A stretch of DNA of 64,000 nt from Galbibacter sp048266365. Its GTDB lineage: Bacteria; Bacteroidota; Bacteroidia; Flavobacteriales; Flavobacteriaceae. A model generated the notes under the pieces. The model did not search any database and had not been told where the DNA came from. It saw only the letters and a program-made list of their open reading frames with translations. Shown piece by piece: positions 44,973-53,450 of the stretch. The position numbers and the translations under genes are program-made. Location: assembly GCF_048266365.1 (NCBI RefSeq), contig NZ_JBLWZP010000005.1:186001-250000 (forward strand), given 5' to 3'. Each line of letters begins with the position of its first letter. The stretch's first letter is position 1.

Positions 44973-46064
44973 TTAATGATGCTCTTCCACGGCCTGCCCG
45001 ATGAACAGTGCAGAAAGGAGCGTAAACACATACGCCTGTAAGGCCGCTACCAACAACTCCAATGCGTACATAAACAACGAAAAAGCGATAGATACCGGTG
45101 AAATCCAAGCGGTTTGGAAAATAAAAATAAGCGCCATCAAACTCAATATGATGATGTGCCCTGCAGTAATGTTAGCAAACAAACGAATCATTAATGCGAA
45201 AGGTTTGGTAAACATCCCTAAAACCTCAACAGGAATCATAATTGGCAATAACCACTTTGGAACACCAGGTGTTGCAAAGATATGACCCCAGTAGCTTTTA
45301 TTTCCACTAAATATGGTGATCAGGAAAGTCATGGTTGCCATAACTCCTGTAAATAGAATATCATTTGTAAGTGTTCCTTGGAATGGGAAGAACGGAATCA
45401 ATCCAAACATATTTCCAAACCAAATCAAAAAGAACACCGTCAATAAATAAGGCATGTATTTTTGGTATTTCTTCTCTCCTATATTAGGAACAGCAATATC
45501 ATCACGAACAAAAACAACTAGAGGCTCGAAAAAGGCAGCAATTCCTTTTGGCGCTCTTTGGTTCTTTTTATACGAATTTCCAATGGGTATAAAAATCAAC
45601 AACATAAATGCTGCTGATACAAATAAAGTAAAGACGTTTTTAGTAATAGAGAAGTTAAGCGGTCTATCGTTGGTTACATTCTGATCAGCGTCAAAAGCAA
45701 CAGTACCATTTGCGTCAGCATAGTAGATCTCGTCTTGGTAACGAACGAATTGTTGTTCACCTCGCTCTACGACTACGCTGCCTTCTTCATCATGATGAAA
45801 GGCCGAAGACATGAATGTCACCAAGCCGTTTTCTGTCCACAAAATCACAGGAAGCGGAAGCGAAATTGCCTTTCCATTCCAGTCCGCAATATGAAATTCG
45901 TGAGAATCATAAATGTGACTATTTATTAATTCTGTTGCGTCGAACTCAAGTTCCTCGGAGGTTTCCGAAGATTGATTTTCGTGTTCCTGAGCCAAGGCTC
46001 CTAAGGAACAAAACAACACTACTACAAGAAAGAATCTTCTGATCGAATTTCCTACTATGATCAT
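44973..46064 (-). CDS. atpB: ATP synthase F0 subunit a with N-terminal extension
   Basis: Subunit a forms the proton half-channels. The 363-residue protein is longer than the 270-residue E. coli subunit. The first 140 residues are an N-terminal signal-like helix (residues 9-25) and an acidic, His-containing exported segment, a feature common in Bacteroidota AtpB. The core has the essential arginine in KPFALMIRLFANITAGH. It is preceded by its own likely promoter. Confidence 0.95.
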   Translation of the reverse strand: MIIVGNSIRRFFLVVVLFCSLGALAQEHENQSSETSEELEFDATELINSHIYDSHEFHIADWNGKAISLPLPVILWTENGLVTFMSSAFHHDEEGSVVVERGEQQFVRYQDEIYYADANGTVAFDADQNVTNDRPLNFSITKNVFTLFVSAAFMLLIFIPIGNSYKKNQRAPKGIAAFFEPLVVFVRDDIAVPNIGEKKYQKYMPYLLTVFFLIWFGNMFGLIPFFPFQGTLTNDILFTGVMATMTFLITIFSGNKSYWGHIFATPGVPKWLLPIMIPVEVLGMFTKPFALMIRLFANITAGHIIILSLMALIFIFQTAWISPVSIAFSLFMYALELLVAALQAYVFTLLSALFIGQAVEEHH

Positions 46065-46105
46065 ACCTCTAATTGATAAAATATATGGTCCTCAAAAATT
46101 TGCTG

Positions 46106-46113
46106 CAAAGGTA
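46106..46113 (-). promoter_or_regulatory. predicted -7 element (TACCTTTG) of atpB
   Basis: This is a minus-strand match to TAnnTTTG, about 41 bp upstream of atpB. It suggests the core ATP synthase genes can be transcribed apart from the upstream genes. Confidence 0.5.
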
Positions 46114-46194
46114 CATCTTTTCTTCATACTAGGAAGCTCTCCACTATTTTTTTTTATATTATATCAGAAAACTCAATTTTTTATCAAAACTCGT

Positions 46195-46575
46195 TTATTT
46201 CAAGAGTTTTATAACAAGTATGACTTCGATTAGAAGGTAAAGGAAATAGGGTACAAAAAAGCTAAATACTGCCGGGATTGGATCAGCTAGCTCACTTTGT
46301 ATTAAGGGAACTAAAAAAAGGATTGCCCCAAGCATCTTAAAACCACTTAAAGCTAAGAACGCTAAGCCTGCCTTATCGGGAAGAATTCCATGCACCGCTT
46401 TAACTGTAAAATAAATCACGGCAGCAAAACAAGAATGAAATAAATAGATTCCCCAAAGCGGGTAATAAAAATCAATTTCGCTAAAAAGTTCACTTTGAAC
46501 TACCCATTGCGATGTAAACAACAACAAGGTGATTCCAATATAAATAAGTACAGAAGTAAATAGCTTAGATTTCAT
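46195..46575 (-). CDS. four-helix membrane protein (DUF6168-like) next to ATP synthase genes
   Basis: This 126-residue protein has four hydrophobic helices and resembles the DUF6168 family, which occurs near ATP synthase genes of Bacteroidota. By position it could help assembly, like the AtpI proteins. Its start codon lies three bases beyond the T-run of a terminator-like hairpin, so its expression may be regulated or poor from the upstream transcript. Confidence 0.75.
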   Translation of the reverse strand: MKSKLFTSVLIYIGITLLLFTSQWVVQSELFSEIDFYYPLWGIYLFHSCFAAVIYFTVKAVHGILPDKAGLAFLALSGFKMLGAILFLVPLIQSELADPIPAVFSFFVPYFLYLLIEVILVIKLLK

Positions 46576-46577
46576 AT

Positions 46578-46599
46578 AAAAAAGGCCGTTATCAACGGC
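46578..46599 (-). terminator. terminator-like hairpin between atpZ and the DUF6168-like gene
   Basis: On the minus strand GCCGTT and AACGGC form a 6-bp stem with a three-base loop (extendable by weaker pairs), followed at once by six T. It begins one base after the atpZ stop and ends three bases before the next start codon. The form is a textbook intrinsic terminator. Confidence 0.65.
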
Positions 46600-46851
46600 T
46601 TAGGAATTATTTTTCTTATTGATGTTCTTGAGCTGTCTAAAGACATTGTATAGCGAAGCAAAAACCGCAAATAGAGAACACACCACAGTATAGGCAGAAT
46701 ATTGATTTGGATATTTTTCATCCAACCATACGCCTAAATAGGTGCCGGCGGCAATTACAATGGCCATTTGCAAGCCTATGTTACTAAATCGAACCCAGGT
46801 TTTAAGCTGATTTCTCCGCGGACTTTGATTCTTTTTGTCCTTCATTCTCAC
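46600..46851 (-). CDS. AtpZ/AtpI-type F0F1 ATPase accessory subunit
   Basis: This 83-residue protein has two transmembrane helices. The core WVRFSNIGLQMAIVIAAGTYLGVWLD matches the AtpZ family (quoted in part), which assists c-ring assembly or Mg2+/Ca2+ transport. Its N-terminal 16 codons overlap the bactofilin gene in another frame. It is not likely to start later, since the next Met is inside the first membrane helix. Confidence 0.82.
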   Translation of the reverse strand: MRMKDKKNQSPRRNQLKTWVRFSNIGLQMAIVIAAGTYLGVWLDEKYPNQYSAYTVVCSLFAVFASLYNVFRQLKNINKKNNS

Positions 46852-47224
46852 GAACAGATTTTAAGGATGCCCCTTTCATAGAACATGCTGCATTAAATGT
46901 AGCTCCCGGTTCAACAGCAAGTTTACCAACCACTACATCACCATCGATCTGCGCAGTACCCTTAAGACTCAATACATTTTCGACCTTCAGCTCACCTTCG
47001 AATTTACCTTCGATATCCGCATTCATACATTGGATTTTTCCACTGACCTTCCCAGCTCTTCCAATGACAACCTTTCCCTTTGCGGAAATACTACCTTCGA
47101 GTTCACCATCAATTCGGATATCTGCTTCTGATATAAGGTCTCCTTTGATTTTGGTGTTTTCAACGATTCTGTTGGTCTGTCCAACTACGGGCTCTACGCG
47201 ATTTCTCTTTGATTCTGCAAACAT
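46802..47224 (-). CDS. bactofilin (polymer-forming cytoskeletal protein)
   Basis: This 140-residue protein has a bactofilin beta-helix core (about 20-110). The core shows repeated short turns such as GDLISEADIRIDGELEGSI and GKVVIGRAGKVSGKI. N- and C-terminal ends are disordered and charged. Bactofilins self-assemble without nucleotide into filaments linked to the membrane or cell-wall enzymes. It lies four bases downstream of the SprE-like lipoprotein and overlaps AtpZ. Confidence 0.92.
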   Translation of the reverse strand: MFAESKRNRVEPVVGQTNRIVENTKIKGDLISEADIRIDGELEGSISAKGKVVIGRAGKVSGKIQCMNADIEGKFEGELKVENVLSLKGTAQIDGDVVVGKLAVEPGATFNAACSMKGASLKSVRENEGQKESKSAEKSA

Positions 47225-47228
47225 GATA

Positions 47229-49772
47229 TTAATTATTAAGATTTGGGTTAATTTTAGTAATTTGACTTAAATAACCTTCGAGGTTTTTATAGATTTGGAT
47301 TTTCTTATAATCGGATGACGAAATTACAAAATTCTCATTGTCAACCAAATAATCTTTGTTAATGTTTAACAATTCGGCATAGCCCTGTGCGCGCAACTTG
47401 GAGGTAAATCCATGGATGCTTACAAAAACGGTATCGAGGTTATACTGATCCTGTGAATAGGTAATTTGATTGTATTCCAGATCTTCTAAAGACTGTTTTA
47501 TGGTCGTCTGTAACTTATTCAGCCCTATGGTGTCATTGCTATGAAATGGATATATCAATTTCCAATTTGTCGAGCCTGACGTACCGAGTTCAAAACTTTC
47601 ATCCTCAAATTGTGCCAAGGTTCCGGCAAGAAGTTCTCCTGCCCGCTCTGCTTCTTCAGAATTCGGATAATTCAATACAATTTCATTTAAGCCGCTCCTA
47701 TACGCCTTGATTCCGTACAACCGTGCAGTAGCAGATGCCTTTAACATTTCAAACTTAACAACAATATCCTCAGCGTTGAATCTAGAGATATTAATATCAC
47801 ACTGTTCTACCACTGATTGGTATTTTTGGTTTTCAAAATCCTTGTACAATTGTCCATAAATAGCCTCTGGACTTGTCTGGTCCCCGCTAAGTATCATCGA
47901 TGGATTCTTTAACAACATGGCATATCGCGATTCTGGATAGTTTTGAATAATAGCCGTTTTAAACTGCTGCGCTTTTGCAGGATCCAATTGCTGATACAGC
48001 TTGTATAAGTTGTAATTTGAAGGTAGTATTAAACGTTCCTCAGGATTGTTGTCCAATACAGCCTCCAATTTATTTGCCGACAATTGGTATTCCTGAAATT
48101 TCTCTTTATAAAGAAGTCCGAGTTGATAATTTGCAAAATTAGTCTGTGTGTCTAAACTATCGACAGCTGCAACCCCCACCGGAAGTCGATCTAGGTAATA
48201 AGATAGCTGATGTAAAGGATTTGTAGTACTGGTGTTCACTTCGGCCGCTACCGCATTATCTCCCTGCATAGATAGCCCATTGAATCGCCAGTTATCTCCT
48301 AAAACCTTATCACCCCAGATGGCTTTAAATTGTTGTTTCCCATAACTTACGTTAGTGCTGTTATAGAAGTAAAATTCAACAGCTTTATTGTCTTTAGAAA
48401 AGCCGTTAAGGAAGCCTCTTTGATTGGCTCGATGGGAAGCCGCGATTTCTTGCTTTTCCTTTAATTCCTGCTCATAAGCAACAAGAGAATCGATATGCTT
48501 TTGATAATACGCCTTCCTTTGCTCATCGCTAAGTTGCAGCACCGTTAGAATACTATCGTTTCGAGACACCACCTCTTCATACATGATCACATCATCCAAA
48601 TTGTCTCTTTTTCTACTCAGTACTCTAAAGTCTTTGGTGTTAGAATTTAGATAGGTTAGTGTACTATCATAATAGGCACCTGCTAGTTTATACTTTGAAT
48701 TGTCAAAGGACATGGTTCCAAGAGCCTGGTAATTTCTGTAGAGTAACCCCTGGTCATCATGAGCGTTTCTCAATGACTTATTAAAATACACAGTGGCTTG
48801 CTCCAGAGAATCGTACTGCATATAATAGAGTGCATGCAAACGGTATAACGGCCCTAAGAAAGCTCGATTTTCCCGATTGCGCTCCATTTTTTCTAATTCT
48901 TCTCTCAAGACATAATCCTGTTGCTGCTCTTTAAATTTATTTTTTATTTTGGCTACATAGGCATTGATCAAATACACCCTCGGGGTTCTACGGTTGTACT
49001 CTATAACCCTGTCAAAAGCAATATTAGCACTATCCGGCATCCCCTTTTCATTGTACAATTGTCCAATGATAAAATCATAACGCCCTTTCTTCTCATAATC
49101 CCTGCTCATATTGCTTGCAATTTTAAGCGGGATAATAGCGCTATCCTTTTGTTCAAGATTTATATAAGCTTGAGCCATCATGGCATAGGCATCAGTCATT
49201 ACTTCCTTATCGAGATCACGGCGCACAATTCTTTTCAAATTCGTGATTGCGACCTCTTCATTTTCCATTCGAATGTTGGTCTTTTCTCGCCAAACTCCAG
49301 CTTGGTGGATAAGATCGCTATTGGTGTACTTTCTTAAAATGTAATTAAAGGCCTCTAGAGCAGGAACAAACCTTTGGTCATAATACCTAGCCTTTCCCAA
49401 AAGCAAATAAGCCTCATCTATTTGGGGATTGCGCTCCTTGCCCCCAATATCCATCCCGTATTTCTGAATGGCTTTAGTAGCTTTGAGCTCGGCACGTCTA
49501 AAATTAGGATTGAGCTGAGCCGTGTCAATAACGATATCCTCCCGAATTTCCAAACGTTCTACAGGAAGAAGCTCCCAATAATTATCTACATAGGACTCCA
49601 CCAGACTATGTTGTCCTTCTTCAAGAGCTAGGTGACCATTGTAAAGTGTATTAAACTTTGCATTCATGGCATTCCAGTTCCTGTTGACTACGGAGTCTTT
49701 CCTAGTAGAACAGGCCACCACAGCCAACAGCACAAGCAACACACAAATTAGTATTTTAGGGTTTCTAGTCAA
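47229..49772 (-). CDS. SprE/PorW-like type IX secretion lipoprotein with TPR
   Basis: This 847-residue lipoprotein starts at TTG with a signal peptide ending VVAC (lipidated Cys21) followed by STRKDS. The body contains many TPR-like helical repeats up to about residue 740. A C-terminal part (about 750-847) carries a beta-rich segment with KLRAQGYAELLNINKDYLV. This is the pattern of SprE of Flavobacterium and PorW of Porphyromonas, needed for gliding and for type IX secretion. Identity is by pattern and length rather than an alignment. Confidence 0.78.
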   Translation of the reverse strand: MTRNPKILICVLLVLLAVVACSTRKDSVVNRNWNAMNAKFNTLYNGHLALEEGQHSLVESYVDNYWELLPVERLEIREDIVIDTAQLNPNFRRAELKATKAIQKYGMDIGGKERNPQIDEAYLLLGKARYYDQRFVPALEAFNYILRKYTNSDLIHQAGVWREKTNIRMENEEVAITNLKRIVRRDLDKEVMTDAYAMMAQAYINLEQKDSAIIPLKIASNMSRDYEKKGRYDFIIGQLYNEKGMPDSANIAFDRVIEYNRRTPRVYLINAYVAKIKNKFKEQQQDYVLREELEKMERNRENRAFLGPLYRLHALYYMQYDSLEQATVYFNKSLRNAHDDQGLLYRNYQALGTMSFDNSKYKLAGAYYDSTLTYLNSNTKDFRVLSRKRDNLDDVIMYEEVVSRNDSILTVLQLSDEQRKAYYQKHIDSLVAYEQELKEKQEIAASHRANQRGFLNGFSKDNKAVEFYFYNSTNVSYGKQQFKAIWGDKVLGDNWRFNGLSMQGDNAVAAEVNTSTTNPLHQLSYYLDRLPVGVAAVDSLDTQTNFANYQLGLLYKEKFQEYQLSANKLEAVLDNNPEERLILPSNYNLYKLYQQLDPAKAQQFKTAIIQNYPESRYAMLLKNPSMILSGDQTSPEAIYGQLYKDFENQKYQSVVEQCDINISRFNAEDIVVKFEMLKASATARLYGIKAYRSGLNEIVLNYPNSEEAERAGELLAGTLAQFEDESFELGTSGSTNWKLIYPFHSNDTIGLNKLQTTIKQSLEDLEYNQITYSQDQYNLDTVFVSIHGFTSKLRAQGYAELLNINKDYLVDNENFVISSSDYKKIQIYKNLEGYLSQITKINPNLNN

Positions 49773-49890
49773 TTGAAATACAATTTATTAAACGTGCATT
49801 CCCGATTAAGTATTCATAAGGGACAAGGTAAAAATACATTATCTTTTTGTTTTCCTTACCATCTTGGATAAATTATCCTAATTTAAATGC

Positions 49891-50613
49891 TTAATCTACA
49901 ACACTTGTCGTCAAAATTTCTTCCGAAAAGAAACCTTCCAATTCTTTAAGAGTTCGCTCAGAGGTTTGTATGTCTTTTACGATTTGCCCCTTGTTTAAAA
50001 CCACTATACGCTGACACACCTCAGTTACGTGGGCTAAATCGTGGCTTGATATCAGCAAGGTAACATCCGGATTTTCCTTATAATCTGCAATGATTTTTTT
50101 AAGTCGAATTTGAGTTGAAGGATCCAGGTTTGCAAAAGGCTCATCTAGAATAATTACTTTAGGCTGCCCAATAAAAGAAGCGACTATACCTACTTTTTTC
50201 TGATTTCCTTTTGAAAGATCCCGAAGGTACTTCTTACTCTGCAGGATTTCTCCATGAAAGAAATCTTCAAAAGGCTTTAAAAATTGATCTACATCTGCCT
50301 GATTCATCCCTCTTAACTCTCCGATAAAATAAAAGTATTCTTCTGGTGTCAAATACCCGATTAAGAAGCTCTCGTCAATAAAAGCAGCGGTAAAAGGCTT
50401 CCAATCTTCACTTTTATCGATCTGAATCTGATTGTTTAAAATATGACCACTACTGCCCTTAATAAGGTCTAACAAAAGACTAAAAAATGTCGTTTTTCCT
50501 GCTCCGTTATTACCGACAAGTCCAAAAATTTGCCCGCTAGGGATTTCTAGGGATTCTATATCCAGAACCGTTACGTTCTTATATTTTTTACTTAAAGAGT
50601 TTACTTGTATCAT
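49891..50613 (-). CDS. ABC transporter ATP-binding protein
   Basis: This 240-residue nucleotide-binding domain has Walker A VGNNGAGKTT near residue 34, signature LSKGNQKKVG, Walker B VIILDEPFANLD and switch His in SSHD. It is most like the subfamily of efflux ATPases partnered with integral membrane proteins of unknown substrate. It lies 24 bp downstream of the DUF5687 gene and is probably its ATPase. Confidence 0.93.
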   Translation of the reverse strand: MIQVNSLSKKYKNVTVLDIESLEIPSGQIFGLVGNNGAGKTTFFSLLLDLIKGSSGHILNNQIQIDKSEDWKPFTAAFIDESFLIGYLTPEEYFYFIGELRGMNQADVDQFLKPFEDFFHGEILQSKKYLRDLSKGNQKKVGIVASFIGQPKVIILDEPFANLDPSTQIRLKKIIADYKENPDVTLLISSHDLAHVTEVCQRIVVLNKGQIVKDIQTSERTLKELEGFFSEEILTTSVVD

Positions 50614-50637
50614 GGTATTTAAAGTATGATTGATGTA

Positions 50638-52110
50638 TTAATTTTTTTGTTTGTAAGCGGCCAAGGTTTTATACTTTTCAGCCTTATAGACCTTTTCAAT
50701 AATGTTGAATGCCTTTTCTTTAAAGGCAAAACCTAAAATTGCTACTAGAAGCACCAATCCATAACCATAGATAGGCCCTAGAGTATAATATCCCAAGCCA
50801 TATAGCAGCATTGGTATGACTAATTTTGGTATGGTCAAGAGCAAGGTTTTGGCATTAAATGCCTGAGAATCTCCAAAGGCCTTTTTATTACTCGTCAGAT
50901 CGATGGGCGTTTTAACATAAGCACCACCCCATAAAACCATATATGAGTTCACCCCAATATTATAACAGGCACCAACAACAACTGCCATGTATACATCCCA
51001 TCCAAAATAAAGATAAAAAGTAGCCAAAACTGTAGCAACCATTGTCGCCACAACCATAAGCCACCACTTTGAATTCAAATAGTCCCTGTATCGGATGTTT
51101 TGACTCATCATAAGGGGATAATACGCACTGTCCCAACTAGGGACAAACTGCCCGAAGCTAAATAAAAACCCTCCAGATACAAATAACGCAGCAAACATCC
51201 TCCAAAATGGCCCATCGTACATTTCTATGGCGCCAGAGAAGAACAACAGTCCGTAAAAAATAAACAGAAAACTCATAATAACCGTTGTCCTAGAGCGCTT
51301 GTTTCTTTTGATTAGTTTAATGTCATTTTTAAGAAATACCGCCACGCTTCCGAATCGGTTAACCCAGTCAAGCTGTTCCGTATTTGCTGCTTTTTGTTTC
51401 ACCGCCAGACCAGAATCCAAATAGAGTCTGGCCTTAAAATAACGAAAGGCTATTTGATAAAATACTATTACCAACAACACAGGGATAAGAGCTATAATAG
51501 GCAAGTCATAAAAGCCTTGAAATATTGACCCCGTCCATAGTGTAAGATCAAATACGTCATAGTACTGTAGGGTCCCCATTATGATCAGTATCCCTAAGAC
51601 TACATAGAAAATACGGTTTATAGCATTGACGAATACGTTGATGAAATTGTTGCAAAAAATCAAGGCAGTATTCGCAACAAACCACGCGATAACCTGCAAT
51701 GCATCAAAGCCTTCTATAAGCAGTACTACCGCAAAAGGAATAAAGAAAAACGCATGAACTATATTAAAAAACGAGAGAATGGTTTTCCATAAACTAAAAT
51801 GGACAATTTTAGATTTATTAAAGGGAAGGTATAACAAAGGCTTGATATTGACGACCGGCATTTTTTGCAGCAAATACCTGGCAAGTAAATCCATTGCAAG
51901 GTAATACACCATAAATTTGTTTACGGTTTCAAAGGGCTTTAGACCTAACTCCTCTTCAAGAAGAAAATAAATAATGCCTCCCAATACCGCAAAGCTGATC
52001 GCGAAATAAAGGGCAAAAAAAACCATCAATATTTTCATGAACAAATTTGAGGAAAAGGATGCGGATCTAAAAAAGGACTTCCACTGAAGACGTATAAAAT
52101 GTGTAAGCAT
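50638..52110 (-). CDS. DUF5687 ABC-type membrane protein
   Basis: This 490-residue protein has about 12 hydrophobic segments. It starts MLTHFIRLQWKSFFRSASFS, the opening seen in DUF5687 permease-like proteins. The C-terminal end is charged (EKVYKAEKYKTLAAYKQKN). The adjacent ATPase suggests it is the membrane domain of an ABC exporter. The substrate is not known. Confidence 0.85.
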   Translation of the reverse strand: MLTHFIRLQWKSFFRSASFSSNLFMKILMVFFALYFAISFAVLGGIIYFLLEEELGLKPFETVNKFMVYYLAMDLLARYLLQKMPVVNIKPLLYLPFNKSKIVHFSLWKTILSFFNIVHAFFFIPFAVVLLIEGFDALQVIAWFVANTALIFCNNFINVFVNAINRIFYVVLGILIIMGTLQYYDVFDLTLWTGSIFQGFYDLPIIALIPVLLVIVFYQIAFRYFKARLYLDSGLAVKQKAANTEQLDWVNRFGSVAVFLKNDIKLIKRNKRSRTTVIMSFLFIFYGLLFFSGAIEMYDGPFWRMFAALFVSGGFLFSFGQFVPSWDSAYYPLMMSQNIRYRDYLNSKWWLMVVATMVATVLATFYLYFGWDVYMAVVVGACYNIGVNSYMVLWGGAYVKTPIDLTSNKKAFGDSQAFNAKTLLLTIPKLVIPMLLYGLGYYTLGPIYGYGLVLLVAILGFAFKEKAFNIIEKVYKAEKYKTLAAYKQKN

Positions 52111-52191
52111 TTGGTTGATGGTTATTGAATATTAAAACTGTGTTTAGTCTATTGGTATGCAACTAGCGATTTTAGTTACAATAAAAACATA

Positions 52192-52199
52192 CAAATTTA
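52192..52199 (-). promoter_or_regulatory. predicted -7 element (TAAATTTG) of the ABC exporter genes
   Basis: This is a minus-strand match to TAnnTTTG, about 80 bp upstream of the DUF5687 start and within the region divergent from the FNR-like gene. Confidence 0.35.
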
Positions 52200-52259
52200 A
52201 AACTTTAGCAATTAACACAAATTTTATTAAATCGGGTTTTTAATCGAGTGTATATTCCG

Positions 52260-52267
52260 TATTTTTG
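52260..52267 (+). promoter_or_regulatory. predicted -7 element (TATTTTTG) of the FNR-like gene
   Basis: This is a plus-strand match to TAnnTTTG, 14 bp upstream of the start codon. Confidence 0.5.
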
Positions 52268-52281
52268 CAAAAAATATTTGA

Positions 52282-53328
52282 ATGATTCACTTTCATACAC
52301 TTAAGGTTAAATCAGTAGAAAAAAGTACACCTACCTCAGTGGTTGTCACTTTCGACATCCCGGCAGATTTAAAGGATACTTTCAAATTTACACCTGGTCA
52401 ACATATCACCATAAAAAAAGAATTGAACTCAGTAGAACTCAGACGTTCATATTCCATATGTTCCTCTACAGACAAGGAATCTATTTCCATCGGAATCAAG
52501 GCCATTGAGGATGGTACTTTTTCCAAGTACGCACAATCGATCCAAGTTGGAGACAGTTTTGAGGTCTACCCTCCTGAGGGTCATTTCACCTACCAACCCG
52601 AGAAATTAAAAGATCAAAATATTGCAGCCTTTGCAGCAGGTAGTGGGATTACTCCAATTATGAGCATTATGAAGGAGGTCCTCCAAAATACCAATTCAAA
52701 ATTTTTATTGGTATTTGGCAATAAAACCATGACAGAGACCATGTTTCACAAGCAAATAAGTGGTTTATTGGAACAATATCCAGGCAGGCTTATCGTACAA
52801 TTTATCTATAGCCAAAAGGAGGAGGACAACGCTCTCTTTGGTAGAATAGAAAAGTCTTCGATCAACTTTATGCTTAGAAACAAATGTCAGGATATTCCAT
52901 TTGGCGCATTCTATCTCTGTGGCCCTGAAGAAATGACAGAAAATGTAACCAAGGTTTTATTGGAAAATGAAATTCCTAAGGAGCTTATAAAAACAGAGTT
53001 GTTTACCACATCAGACGATGAAGATCACATAGCAGAATCTATTGAAGGCCAAACTAAGGTAACGGTTATGGTGGACGAGGAAGAAAGCAGCTTTGTAATG
53101 GATAGAAAAAAACGTGTACTTGACGCGGTATTAGAGGAAGATATTGATGCTCCATATTCATGTCAAGGCGGTATATGTAGTAGCTGTGTCGCTAGACTTA
53201 AAGAAGGTAAGGTAGAAATGGTTAAAAATCAAATCCTAACGGATAGCGAAATACAAGAAGGATTAATTCTAACCTGTCAAGCACATCCGACAACACCTAC
53301 TATTTCTATAGATTACGACGATGTTTAA
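52282..53328 (+). CDS. ferredoxin-NADP reductase-like flavoprotein with 2Fe-2S domain (PaaE-like)
   Basis: This 348-residue electron-transfer protein has an FAD domain with RRSYSICSS near residue 55, an NAD(P) domain with GSGITPIMSIMKE, and a C-terminal plant-type 2Fe-2S domain. The cluster cysteines are Cys294, Cys299, Cys302 and Cys332. The order FAD-NAD-2Fe-2S matches PaaE and class IA reductases of multicomponent oxygenases. No oxygenase subunits are nearby, so its partner is unknown and could be a desaturase or hydroxylase elsewhere. Confidence 0.88.
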   Translation: MIHFHTLKVKSVEKSTPTSVVVTFDIPADLKDTFKFTPGQHITIKKELNSVELRRSYSICSSTDKESISIGIKAIEDGTFSKYAQSIQVGDSFEVYPPEGHFTYQPEKLKDQNIAAFAAGSGITPIMSIMKEVLQNTNSKFLLVFGNKTMTETMFHKQISGLLEQYPGRLIVQFIYSQKEEDNALFGRIEKSSINFMLRNKCQDIPFGAFYLCGPEEMTENVTKVLLENEIPKELIKTELFTTSDDEDHIAESIEGQTKVTVMVDEEESSFVMDRKKRVLDAVLEEDIDAPYSCQGGICSSCVARLKEGKVEMVKNQILTDSEIQEGLILTCQAHPTTPTISIDYDDV

Positions 53329-53376
53329 AAAAAATAAAGACTAAAGAATACCAAAAAAATTTAATGTGATTACCAT

Positions 53377-53422
53377 AAAAGAAAACACCTATTAGAGCGT
53401 ACTCCAATAGGTGTTTTCTTTT
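53377..53422. terminator. bidirectional terminator between FNR-like gene and NlpE/META lipoprotein
   Basis: AAAAGAAAACACCTATT and its perfect 17-bp complement form a long stem with a 12-nt loop, A-rich on one side and T-rich on the other. It serves the convergent genes from both sides. Confidence 0.85.
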
Positions 53423-53450
53423 AATTAAGTATAGTCTAGTTACATTGTTT

